Positions 45,890 through 56,739 of a stretch of DNA of 64,000 bases are shown one piece after another (position 1 is the first letter of the stretch; each line of letters opens with the position of its first letter). Origin of the DNA: Macrostomum hystrix. Lineage: Eukaryota > Platyhelminthes > Macrostomidae. The position numbers were made by a program, and so were the translations under genes. The stretch lies in NCBI GenBank assembly GCA_950097015.1, contig CATNEN010000037.1:3873501-3937500 (forward strand). Reading direction: 5' to 3'. The notes beneath the pieces are model-generated. The model was not told the DNA's origin, did no database searches, and was given only the letters and a program-made list of their open reading frames with translations.

Positions 45890-47792
45890 ATGGATGTGGA
45901 CGAGACAGCCGCCAATTTCGATGCTGAAGTGCCGCTAGCCGCTCCGGCTCAGCAGTCGTCAGCGCCTGTAGGCGAGCTGCCCTGGATTGAAAAGTACAGG
46001 CCAACTCGCCTAGCCGAAATCGTAGGCAACGAAGACACGGTTGAACGCCTGGCCGTATTCGCCAAGCAGGGCAACCTGCCCAATGTTATCCTGTGCGGCC
46101 CGCCTGGAATCGGCAAGACCACCAGCATTCTCTGTCTGGCCCGCGAGCAGCTCGGCGAGGCCTGCAAAGAGGCCGTGCTAGAGCTAAACGCGTCCAACGA
46201 TCGCGGCATTGAAGTGGTGCGCGGCAAGATTAAAATGTTTGCCCAGAGGCGCGTCACCCTGCCACCTGGTGAGCTGCTCCTAGAAACAGTTGCTCTTGTT
46301 TGTTAAAGCCTGTGTATGCGCATGGCCAGGCCTATTCGATTTTCTTTGTTTAGCTATCCTTTCCTGATTTCCCAAACTTCTTGCTTATAAGCCTGCTTCC
46401 AACCCTCGAGTCTTTCTTTAACCCATTTTCGCTTTCTAACTTTTATTCCTTTAACCCTCTCCCCCCGTACTTTTAGTAAACCCCTTTCCGCCCAGGTATT
46501 TTTACTTTTAGTCACGTAAAAGTCTTCCTGATTGCATAAAAAGGCCGACACAAGCTGGTGATCCTGGATGAGGCCGACAGCATGACCGACGGCGCTCAGC
46601 AGGCGCTGCGTCGCACCATGGAAATTTATTCTCGAACCACTCGATTCGCATTGGCTTGCAACGATTCGTCTAAGATCATCGAACCGATTCAGTCGCGCTG
46701 CGCCGTGCTGCGCTACTCTAGACTCACCGACGCTCAGCTGCTTGGACGCCTCATGGAGGTCTGCCGAGCCGAGGGCGCCGTCTACACCGACCGTGGCCTC
46801 GAGGCCGTGGCCTTCACAGCGCAGGGCGACCTACGTCAGGGGCTTAACAATTTGCAAGCAACTCTGCAGGTTTGTGACCTGGGGTTGCTTTGCTCTTTCA
46901 CCAGCTCCAGTACACCCTCATCATCCTTTTAGAATCTTGAGTAGGCCTGTCTCCATGGTAATTTAGGTGTCGTGTACTTGGCTATAATGATCTTGGGTGT
47001 CTTATGTCCCAGCTGATCTTGGCTGTCTCATTGTCCCAGTGTCCCAGCTGATCTTGGGTGTCTCATTGTCCCAGTGTCCCAGCTTATCTTGGGTGTCTTA
47101 TGTCCCAGCTGATCTTGGGTGTCTCATTGTCCCAGTGTCCCAGCTGATCTTGGGTGTCTCATTGTCCCAGTGTCCCAGCTGATCTTGGGTGTCTCATTGT
47201 CCCAGTGTCCCAGCTTATCTTGGGTGTCTTATGTCCCAGCTGATCTTGGGTGTCTCATTGTCCCAGTGTCCCAGCTGATCTTGGGTGTCTCATTGTCCCA
47301 GTGTCCCAGCTGATCTTGGGTGTCTCATTGTCCCAGTGTCCCAGCTGATCTTGGGTGTCTCATGTCCCAGCTGATCTTGGGTGTCTCATTGTCCCAGTGA
47401 GTTTCTATTGTGAAACTATTGTGAGTTTCACCACTCCTCCAACCAACTGGCGACAGGGCTTCGGCTCGGTGACTGAGGACAATGTGTTCAAAGTGTGCGA
47501 CGAGCCGCACCCGATGCTGGCCCAGAAGCTGCTAGCCCACTGTCAGGCCGGAGAGCTGGACCCGGCGCACAAGATCCTGCGCCATCTCTGGCACATGGGC
47601 TACTCAGCCGAGGACCTGGTTAGCATCCTGTTCCGCGTGTGCAAGTCTCACCCGGACCTAACTGAGGAGGCCAAGCTGGGCATGGTCCGGGAGATCGGCA
47701 TCGCTCACATGCGAGTCATGGACGGTGTCGGCAGCCTGCTGCAGCTCAGCGGTCTGCTGGCCAAGATGTGCCGCCTGCGCCACACCGACTGA
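45890..47792 (+). CDS. RFC2: Replication factor C subunit 2 (RFC40)
   Basis: AAA+ subunit of the clamp loader, which opens and loads PCNA at primer ends during DNA replication and repair in the nucleus. Exons 45890-46268, 46544-46869 and 47457-47792 give 346 residues; animal RFC2 is about 350. Seen in order: [10 protein letters not shown] (RFC box), Walker [11 protein letters not shown] (about residues 70-79), [11 protein letters not shown], Walker [21 protein letters not shown] (about 132-151), the SRC motif in IQSRC (177-179), FTAQGD, then the collar domain with [31 protein letters not shown]-like spacing and DEPHP are typical of RFC2 rather than RFC4 or RFC5. Intron 1 is in phase 1; intron 2 has donor gtttgt, weaker than consensus, and holds a minisatellite. 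A TAG that could act as an acceptor ends nine bases before the ATG. Confidence 0.95.
46990..47398. repeat. 27-35-bp minisatellite in RFC2 intron 2
   Basis: About 13 copies built on agctgatcttgggtgtctca, followed by ttgtcccagtgtccc or the shorter tgtccc. The block with agcttatc recurs, so part of the array was duplicated. Confidence 0.95.
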
Positions 47793-48038
47793 CGCCAATT
47801 TCTCGGACTTGCTGCCCTAAAGCTGAACTAATTGCCTATCTACTCCTGTAGCATCTAAATTTATCAAAACTAACAATTATGCATTTTTGCTTTATATCTA
47901 AAAGCAGTTATAAACCTTCAAAATAGTTTGTCCAATAATAGCCAACTTGTGTTAATATTAGTAGTAATGGTGAGATATAGTATACTCTGGCAAACTGCAT
48001 GTGATGATAGCAAATGTAAATTAAACTTCAAATGTTTT

Positions 48039-48084
48039 AATAAATATGTTGTGTTTATTTTCTCCAATCGAAGTTGTCAATAAA
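48039..48084 (+). promoter_or_regulatory. Candidate RFC2 polyadenylation signals
   Basis: Two AATAAA hexamers at 48039-48044 and 48079-48084, about 250-290 bases after the RFC2 stop codon, in AT-rich sequence. Confidence 0.5.
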
Positions 48085-48184
48085 AAATTATGGATTTCGA
48101 AATCGCTACTTTTATTGTTTTAATAATTTCTATTGATTTTATACTCAAAAAAGTTTTTCCGAAATCAGTGAGGCTTTTGGTACT

Positions 48185-48435
48185 GCCCTCCCATCTCCCC
48201 TATTCTCTTCCTCCTCTCCCCTATCTTACCTCCCTTCACCCTCCTCTCCGTCATCTTCCATCCCCTTCCTCTCCTCCCTCATATTCTCTCCCCTCCCTCT
48301 CCTCTCTCATCTCTTCTCCCCTTCCTCTCCTCCCTCATATTCTCTCCCCTCCCTCTCCTCTCTCATCTTCTCTCCTCTCCCACCTCTACCCTTTCTTCTT
48401 TCCCCTCCCTCTCCTCTCATATTTTTCTCCCTGAC
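48185..48435. repeat. Polypyrimidine low-complexity tract
   Basis: About 250 bases of C and T on the plus strand (cctctcccctatc-like) with imperfect 30-50-base internal repeats. Stretch 48436-48975 after it shows no supported gene. Confidence 0.9.
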
Positions 48436-48979
48436 TCTCTGGTGTATGCTCCAATCTAGTAGTTTGTCCTGTTGTCTTCTCACCGAATCCAGGTCTCCAT
48501 ATATTACTGATCTCATCGGGCGTCTCTAGCTCAGCAGTTTTTGTCTTTTCTGCGTGGCTAATCCGAACAAGAGCAGTCAGAAATGCGATCAGCCATTGCT
48601 GCTAGTAAAACAAAGCCCAAGCCATGTGAGCTGGCTTGCTAGCGGACTTTATTGCGCATTTGAGTTTCAACCGTTCGTTTAGCTTCTTGTTTTAAAAACA
48701 CTAGAAGCTTCCCTCGAGATCAAAGTCTCGAAATCGTTCTGTTCTTGTCTTCTTCCCCTACAAGCTGCCTTATGTCAAACTGCGTTTTAAGCGACTTTTT
48801 TGAAGGCTTGCTTTCAAAAAAGAGCATAGTTTTAAACTTTTTCTTCCACTGACCAGGTTTGCAAAAAAGCTGAGCACATTCGTAACCATCGATCGTTACA
48901 ATAATTGCGCGCGCACCTTGATTACACAATGCTTGAATGCGCTCAATCTTTAGGTTGTAAATGTGTAATACTCAAAAGT

Positions 48980-49858
48980 CCGCGTCTGTCACTGCTGCAG
49001 CTGGTCACGTGACTTGTCGCGGGTTCTGGACAAGTATGAAAATATCGGGGTGGGTGTCAGTAGAACCCACTGCTGCAGCTGGTCACGTGACTTGTCGCGG
49101 GTTCTGGGCAAGTGTGACAATATCGGGGTGGGTGTCAGTAGAACCCACTGCTGCAGCTGGTCACCTGACTTGTCGCGGGTTCTGGGCAAGTGTGAAAATA
49201 TCGGGGTGGGTGTCAGTAGAACCCACTGCTGCAGCTGGTCACGTGACTTGTCGCGGGTTCTGGGCAAGTGTGACAATATCGGGGTGGGTGTCAGTAGAAC
49301 CCACTGCTGCAGCTGGTCACGTGACTTGTCGCGGGTTCTGGGCAAGTGTGACAATATCGGGGTGGGTGTCAGTAGAACCCACTGCTGCAGCTGGTCACGT
49401 GACTATTGTCGCGGGTTCTGGGCTCAAGTGTGACAATATCGGATGGGTGTCAGTAGAACCCACTGCTGCAGCTGGTCACGTGACTTGTCGCGGGTTCTGG
49501 GCAAGTGTGACAATATCGGGGTGGGTGTCAGTAGAACCCACTGCTGCAGCTGGTCACGTGACTATTGTCGCGGGTTCTGGCTCAAGTGTGACAATATCGG
49601 ATGGGTGTCAGTAGAACCCACTGCTGCAGCTGGTCACGTGACTTGTCGCGGGTTCTGGGCAAGTGTGACAATATCGGGGTGGGTGTCAGTAGAACCCACT
49701 GCTGCAGCTGGTCACGTGACTATTGTCGCGGGTTCTGGGCAAGTGTGACAATATCGGGGTGGGTGTCAGTAGAACCCACTGCTGCAGCTGGTCACGTGAC
49801 TATTGTCGCGGGTTCTGGGCTCAAGTGTGACAATATCGGATGGGTGTCAGTAGAACCG
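48980..49858. repeat. ~79-bp tandem repeat with GTCACGTGAC palindromes
   Basis: Eleven units of 78-82 bases. Each has ctgcagctg, then ggtcacgtgac, ttgtcgcgggttctgg, gtgacaatatcgg and gtcagtagaaccca. Ten of eleven units keep the perfect palindrome gtcacgtgac; the third (near 49160) has gtcacctgac. Some units insert two bases (tgactattgtcg) or tc before aagtg. The palindrome contains the CACGTG E-box. Confidence 0.96.
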
Positions 49859-51560
49859 CTTCAAGTTTTATATATTTTTGTCGCTTGTGTGTTTTATGCT
49901 TCAAGCGCTAAGATCATCTTCCGCCTTTAATTATCGCACCTGCCGATTTCCGCACCTTTATAATTACTAGCTTAGATAGATCAATTATTTATTATATAAA
50001 GCGATGAGATAAACTTTTTATGCCGCGATTAACTGTCCTTAGTCGGTCGGCCGTCACCTGCCGTTTTAGAATATCGCACGTTGGATGATGAGCGTGAAAT
50101 TTGCCGGCTAATAATATGAGGGGCGCCAGAGGCTTTCACTAGCACCCTCTTGACTCTGCGAAATTAGCAGCCTAGACAGATTTCCTTTATTTCCAAGATT
50201 TCTGTCTAAGTTTATCACCTCCCTTCCTCTAATAAATCAAATCCTAATCTCTCTAACATCTCATTTTCTCTACTCTGTAACCTCTTTTTATCCCAAATCT
50301 CTTTAACTCCCTTTCTCAATTTCTCCCTACTTCCCCTACTCTCTCCACTCTCCCCCAGCTGCCCACTCTCCCCTCGGCCTCCACTTACCAATTACCCATC
50401 CTCTTCCTAATCTATTCCCCTCTCCCCATTCTCTACTCCTCCCTCTCCTCTCCCCATTCTCTACTCCTCTACCCATCCTCTCCCCATTCTCTACTCCTCT
50501 ACCCATCCTCTCCCCATTCTCTACTCCTCTACCCATCCTCTCCCCATTCTCTACTTAGTTGGGGAGTAATTTCGCTACTAAATATCAATGTCTTCTCCCT
50601 AATCTAATAGTCCAGCCGAATCTCCCTGAATCTCAATATTTTTGTTTACGTCTTTTTTAAATTCGTTCAGCGATGTCTCCCTTGCATTTAGAGGGATAAA
50701 TCATCCCAATTTCTTCTCCCCCCATTTTGTGAATCCTCTGAATCGCCTCAATTCATCGGCCTGTCAATCATTCACGCTACACGAGTTCGCTCACTAAAAG
50801 CTCAAATTAAAATCGCAGTCGCGTGGTTTTTTCTGCATTTGCTGGTTTTTCTAGACTGCATTTCAGAACTGTTGCTGATTTCCGGCAATCACCAAAACTT
50901 CAGTTTTCCGGTTTTTTATGTTAATTCGCCGTTGTGAAACAATCAACAAAAACATCGCAACTATTTTCTACGCATCGTGAGTTCAATTCTAAAACAAAGT
51001 GTGCCCGCCTTGTTGAGTTCATTCTCCAGTCTCTACAGATCTCACTTTGAAGGGCCACTGAAAGCTCCCGATAGAAATTAGCGAGTTGGGCACAACTACA
51101 CAATACTGGCCCCTCCTACTTTAGACCCATATTGTCAAGGCTCAGTGACTGACAAGTCTCTAATACCTCTACACCTTATATAATACAGAAATGACAGAAT
51201 GGTGCGCAGGAGACTGGCCATTCTGCCTATACTGGGCCACCCGCCACCCGTTGAGACAGCGACAGTCTGGGAGACCGGACCACCCTCTTGGCCATCCATC
51301 CACTTGTGCGCGAGTTCCCGCCAGATCCACTTGAAATGAGGGCCCGCCGGGTGCTAAAATGCCTGTAATTCTGTGGCCTGCTGCATGTGTGGGGGATTCG
51401 TCTCCATCCACGCTATTCGGAGGAGCCCGCAGCGGTCCGCACGACCATTATTTTTGCGCCTCGGCAAGATGCGAAACCACTGGGGGGCCTTTGAGCCCTC
51501 AACGGTTATTGGCTGGCTGACCTCCTTCGCTTCTCTACTTTAATTCTCTCTCACCCAACC
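49859..51560. other. Intergenic DNA with CT-rich stretches
   Basis: Includes pyrimidine-rich sequence from 50220 to 50560, a 31-base repeat (listed separately), AT-rich DNA, and a GC-rich block at 51190-51530 that stands out in composition. No family was recognised in that block; it may be an old repeat or the sFRP promoter region. Confidence 0.4.
50455..50555. repeat. 31-bp tandem repeat
   Basis: Three full copies of a pyrimidine-rich 31-base unit starting cattctctactcctctaccc, plus a partial one on the left. Confidence 0.88.
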
Positions 51561-51680
51561 CAGGTCCGCTCTGTGCCCCTCTCCCCCCGTCTGTGGTCCT
51601 CCTTAACTTCCAGTTACAAGCAGAATAGATTCAGCAGAATACGACTCTGCGTTCGGCGACATTCGGTCAGCTCCGTAGCC

Positions 51681-54600
51681 ATGCATTCCCTGAAGCTGCT
51701 CTGCCTCATTGTCGGCATTGCCAGGTGCAGCGCAATGCCACCAAACTGGAATCCTCCCAGCCTGCCCGGTGGCATCGGTGGCTCCCCGCTGGCCGCGGCC
51801 TCCCGCTGCGTCCCGATCCCTTCCAGCCTGACACTGTGCGCCAACATCGGCTACGCCGAGATGCGCCTGCCCAACATGCTCAACCATGACTCAGTGGCCG
51901 AGGTTAGCGATCACACCAAGCAGTGGCTGCCACTGACTCGCACCGAGTGCCACCGCGACATCCGCATCCTGCTCTGCTCTGTGTACGCCCCGGTCTGCAT
52001 CCACCAACTGCCGGACAAGCAGATCAAGCCATGCCGCAGCCTGTGCGAGGCCGTTAGGCAGCCCTGCGCCGCCTTCATGCAGGGCTTCGGCTTCGCCTGG
52101 CCGGAAATGCTCAACTGCTCGCAGTTCCCGCCGGACTCGGACCTCATGTGCATCAAGAGCTCCATTAGCTGTGAGCTGCATGCCTGCACACTTTTTATGC
52201 CCCTCTACACCCTCGGGCACACCTGGCACTACATTACGCTCTTCACTCTCGCCCTCACTCTTCACTCTCGCCCTCAGTCTCTTCACTCTCGCCCTCAGTC
52301 TCTTCACTCTCGCCCTCGCTCTCTTCACTCTCGCCCTCACTCTTCACTCTCGCCCTCAGTCTCTTCACTCTCGCCCTCACTCTCTTCACTCTCGCCCTCA
52401 CTCTTCACTCTCGCCCTCAGTCTCTTCACTCTCGCCCTCGCTCTCTTCACTCTCGCCCTCACTCTCTTCACTCTCGCCCTCAGTCTCTTCACTCTCGCCC
52501 TCGCTCTCTTCACTCTCGCCCTCACTCTTCACTCTCGCCCTCACTCTTCACTCTCGCCCTCACTCTTCACTCTCGCCCTCACTCTCTTCACTCTCGCCCT
52601 CACTCTTCACTCTCGCCCTCACTCTTCACTCTCGCCCTCACTCTTCAATCTCGCCCTGACTCATTTCAAACCGAAACCAATCACTATTTTCTTTGATTGC
52701 TCAAATCTCGCCAACGTACTCCGAGTTCTCTTGTTGCTCTGCCTTTTTAAAATTCACCCTTGTCCAATGTCCAATACGGCATCCACACTTGAACTGTCGG
52801 CCTCTGTTTGTCCTTCTTACCCGGCGGGTCCCCAACCCCTCGTCGGCAGACGGAAGTGCTTATCTCGACCTGACTAGACCAGAAGGCCAGAAAAATTAGT
52901 CTCTATTGCGCAGGTGAACTTTTTCAAGATTTTCTTCGAAAACGAGCAAGCGAATAATAATGCTTCCTGTGCCGGCTTCCAGCCCCGAACCCTTCAGCCG
53001 AATTGTCCCTGCAGCCCCTAGGCGTGGTGCGCATGTCAATCTTCTGTCTTATCTCTCTTCCTTTCTACACCGCTATCTGTTCCCACTTATTGCTTTCCCT
53101 CTTTCTCTCTCAGTCCGGGCAGAGATGAATTATTATTGTGCTTCCGATAACTATCGTCCATAAACTGTCCAACCCCGACTTTCTCCTCGAAGCAGCCACC
53201 GCCGAGTGCCGCGCCTGTCCGGAGAAAGTCACTTACGAATCCATTATTGGAAATTTCTGCATCAACAAAGTCGGTGAGTGTGTGCGCCAGTTTTTTAGCC
53301 GCCTGTTGCTTACCTGGAATTTACCTGTTAAACTGGGCCCATGAGTCCGTGGACAGGGGGGCCGACACACCCGCAAGGATTACCATGCTACAACCGGGTG
53401 AACTGCAGCATTGGGGAATCAAGCGACTTGCTCACGGGCCATGAATTGTCACCGTTGGGCTAAGATTCGAACTCCCGACCTTCCGTCAAAAGTCGAAAGC
53501 CCTAACCACTGGGCCACAAGCCTCCCTTGGAACTTAAGTTGTGCCTCCGTAAGTTTGTATCGGGTTATTAATAATAATAATTGCAGGAGGGCTGTGGGCA
53601 ATGATACATCCTTTGGTGACACTAGACCCGCAGCCGGCAATAAGGCAATTCTGTCAGTTTCGCTGACTCCTGAGCACACACGCACACAGATAGCGTATGC
53701 AGGCATACGATCACACTGGTGTGTTCATCTGCCCTGACTTTCTCATCGTCAGGCAGTGTACACTTCACTGTGCCTTGGAGGCTGGCCCTCAAGGGCGTAA
53801 ATTGCACGACAAGCACCAAGCCTTCTCTCCGCGGCTGCGCCCCAAATGAATGTGGCCTCGCCGCGGAATCGAGCTCAGGGGCATTGTTGCGAGAGGAAAA
53901 CAGGTTCACCGCTCTGCCACTCACCCTCTAGAGTAGTGGATCTAATAATTTAAATGCTGAGCTCACAAACACCTGTCACCGCCTTCCCATCTCTAAAGTT
54001 CTGAAGTCCCGTCTGGAGGCTCAGGACTCTGGCGGTGCCTCAGCCGCCACCAGCCTGCGTCTGCGCGGCCGGGCGCGCTACTTCAAGCAGGACAGCGACA
54101 CGCCACCGGCTGACAGCTTCGGCGGAGGACGTCAGTTGCTTCGCACGGCCGTCGTGGATACCGCCGGCTGTCGCTGCGGCGCGCTGGAGGGCGGCGGCGC
54201 CAGGAAGAAGTACTTGGTCATGGGCTCGGCTGGCCCCGACGGCAGTCTCAGCGTCTCCTTCCTGGCCGAGTGGGATCGGGACAGTCGGCAGTTTCGCCGG
54301 GCCATCCGGCAGATCCGTCGCAGCCAGCGTCGGCGGCGTCGAGCCGGCGATCTCTGCCGCAGCGGCGGCGTCCGCGGTGACCCCAGCGGCGACCGGCTGC
54401 TGCCGCCGGCGATGCCGATGCCAACAGCCCAGCCGGCGGATGGTCGCAGAGGCGGAGGAGGCCGTGGCCGCGGCGGTCGGGGCAAGAACCGCAAGAAGAA
54501 CAAACAGGACAGGCAGCGGGGCGGAAGGAACGGCGGAAAGGGGCGGCAGCGCCGGCCGGCTGGGACCGCTGCCGACGGCGAAGACCGGCCGGCGAGGCGC

Positions 54601-54852
54601 GGCCGCGGAGGCGGCGGTGGTGCCCGGGGCCGACGCGACAGGCGAAACCGGCAGAGAAATCGAGCCCAGGCCACGCCGCCACCGCCGCCGCGCCGCAGCC
54701 GCAGCCGCAGCCGCAGCCAACAGGCGGTAGTCGGTACTCCTACGACAGTTTCTACTATAGCGACTATAAGACATGAATCTCCAGCTGAACTGTCTCTAGC
54801 AACTCGTCGTCATGCCAGTTTTAATCCGCAATACTGTTCAAAGAGTTGCTAA
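51681..54852 (+). CDS. sfrp: Secreted frizzled-related protein
   Basis: Secreted Wnt-pathway modulator that binds Wnt or Frizzled outside the cell. Exons 51681-52170, 53196-53273 and 53999-54852 (both introns phase 1) give 473 residues. MHSLKLLCLIVGIARCSA is a signal peptide, which is why ATG 51681 is preferred to in-frame upstream codons. The frizzled-type cysteine-rich domain follows (SRCVPIPSSLTLC, GYAEMRLPNMLNH, LLCSVYAPVC, PCRSLCEAVR, FAWPEMLNCSQFP). A netrin-like domain comes next: ECRACPEKV, the FC of exon 2, then CRCGALEG, KKYLVMG and FRRAIRQIRR in exon 3. Family members are usually about 300-350 residues. Here an extra tail of about 140 residues is extremely rich in Arg, Gly and Pro (RGRGGRG, PPPPPRRSRSRSRS) and ends YCSKSC. 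The first intron contains a 19-21-bp array, the second two SINEs. Confidence 0.93.
52245..52660. repeat. 19-21-bp minisatellite in sFRP intron 1
   Basis: About 21 copies of actcttcactctcgccctc (19 bases) or the 21-base form with ctctcttc, with cag/cgc variants. It starts some 75 bases after the exon 1 donor. Confidence 0.95.
53337..53531 (-). mobile_element. tRNA-derived SINE, family B
   Basis: In sFRP intron 2. On the minus strand it starts with a tRNA-like head: A box tggcccagtgg and B box gggagttcgaatc. A body with gcaagtcgcttgattccc and gcagttcacccggttgta follows; such central strings recur in several animal SINE families. Ends are approximate. Confidence 0.72.
53566..53932 (-). mobile_element. 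tRNA-derived SINE, family A, fullest copy
   Basis: In sFRP intron 2, a few dozen bases from the family B SINE. Reading the minus strand: head with A box tggcagagcgg and B box agctcgattccgcgg, body of about 300 bases, and a 3' end ctcctgcaatt followed by att repeats. Best copy in the window to define the family; others are at 918-1289 and 28430-28580. Confidence 0.82.
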
Positions 54853-56739
54853 TGGGGCTGAACGCAAATTTTATGTTGCTCTTGTCTGTGACTGTCCTGT
54901 TGATATTTTTGTTAAGCCCAATGTCGGATTCTCCTCTTTTCCTCAATAGTGTCGTTTTTTATCGACGCCGCGGCCTAGACGCGACTGCGCGCTTTTATCC
55001 ACCTATCCCTCACTAGAAAACTGTTAATCAATTCGTCACTCTCGTGTTTTCTTATTATTTTCGCATTTTTCTTCACTTGAAATCCCAGCCTCTAGCAGAG
55101 AATCTCAAACTCGTTTCGGCCTTCTAACATTGTGGCTAGAAAGACTGCTAGATGCGGAAGTGGTGAAAGCCTGTACGACTTCGGTGGTCTCCCCTTTGCC
55201 GATTTAGTGAGGATCAAATTCCCCTAGCTAGACAGGCGATTATCGATCGATGTGGATAGATCGCCAATCAGTGCAATGGCCCCCAATGTTACCTGTAAGG
55301 CCGCAGTGTGTAGCCCATATCAGCTTGATATCATTATCCGCAGTGTCTTTGCCAGCGATATCGGACACTTCAGTGGGCTGGGGTCTCGCCCCGTCTTTTC
55401 TCCTTTTCTTTGCCCTGTCACTCGATCCCCTTACACCCAAGTTTTATTCGCACCAGCTGCACTATTTCGCTTTTATCATCGCCTCGATTTTATCTCTTCA
55501 GACGCGATAACCGTGTCACTATGCGACAACTGAAAAAACAGACGATTCCATTTGAAATTTGAATCGCTTTTTTTGATAAACTTTGGGAACTTTGAGAACC
55601 CAGTTTTTTATGTCGCATTGTTGTTGTAGTTGTGTCCTTCACTGACTAATCGTGCTGTCTGCAATTTCAATGAAAGCTGTTTCCACCTCTTCTGTAAATA
55701 CAAATCGACAGATAAAAAACGGCAAAACAACGATTTTGCACCATGCGGTTCGTAAATTTACTTGATGCACTATTTCTAGTCACTTTAATATGTGAATGAA
55801 GTTCTAAAGGATTCACTAAGTTGTGTGTTTCTATAATAATATGCCTTACCTGTCTGTCTCTCTTCAGAATTATCATCATCATTATTGATGGCTGGTACGC
55901 CATATTCGGTGTGATTTCTGGCCTGTGTCAGTCACTGAGCATGCCGTTGGGTGGAAATGTTTGTTTTAATGAACCAACGCCTTCTCACACCGTCGCCCCA
56001 CCTAACTCGGCAAGACTTCTTCGCGCTAAACTGTTACAATTATCAGCCTTTGTTCCGAGTGTGGGCCCTGCATGGCACCTTGAAATGGGTTAGGCTAGGT
56101 TTCCACCACTAATAGCCGCTGGGTGATTGACGTGTGCCAATCACGGCAGCTGGACACACCGGTGCGGAGGCGAGACAGCGGGTTCCCAACAATATGCAAA
56201 AATCGACCCTCCCCGGCTCCCAGACTGCATGCATGTGAAACTTTCCATATGGGTTTCATGCAGAATGGGCCTATAACATTGAACTAACAGGCTGTCTCCC
56301 ATTGTGAAAGTTGCACAACTCCCTCACTCACTCGCTGACTTGGTTTCACTATTCCGTTGCATGGCCCTAAACGCTGTTGTGTTAGCACACTTCCGATTCT
56401 CTTCGCTCCCTTCCTGAAAATATTGAATTGCTCAAATAATGGCCCTTCGTGTTCTGGCCTTCGTGGCCTAATCTCATTCTAATTGCTCAGAAGTTTAATT
56501 GAGCTAAGTGTCTGGAGCTTCTGCGCAATCTACTTTGAAACGAAAGCTTAAAATTGATGAAAAGTTTGAATTTGAATGAAAATGTGCTAAAAGTTTTTCT
56601 AAGAAGTCAATCATCTTCCAATGATTACGTAGAAACAGATACCTGAGCATGTTTGAGTGCCTTGACCAATGCAACTCGTGTCTATCAAAATAGCGAAATG
56701 CTTTTTAAGTGGAAAATGCATCCTTGTTAAACGATTCTT
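54853..56739. other. Intergenic DNA after sFRP
   Basis: No intact gene. A weak retrotransposon remnant is listed at 55250-55390. Around 56228-56263 an imperfect hairpin (tgaaac / gtttca) occurs in mixed sequence. Confidence 0.4.
55250..55390 (-). pseudogene. Retrotransposon RNase H remnant
   Basis: A minus-strand open stretch reads IKLIWATHCGLTGN, close to the last conserved block of non-LTR RNase H domains (compare [15 protein letters not shown] in the nested element at 12,830). The flanking residues do not continue the domain. It is probably a decayed fragment of a different non-LTR element. Confidence 0.4.

Noticed and set aside
51169-51411. 80-codon minus-strand frame in a GC-rich block
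   Set aside because: No motif recognised; composition stands out but gives no function.
51573-51680. In-frame upstream start for sFRP
   Set aside because: It would bury the signal peptide that begins at 51681 and crosses acceptor-like sequence.
54040-54774. 244-codon minus-strand frame opposite sFRP exon 3
   Set aside because: Shadow of the GC-rich sFRP exon; it has no recognisable domain, while the plus strand carries clear netrin-domain motifs.
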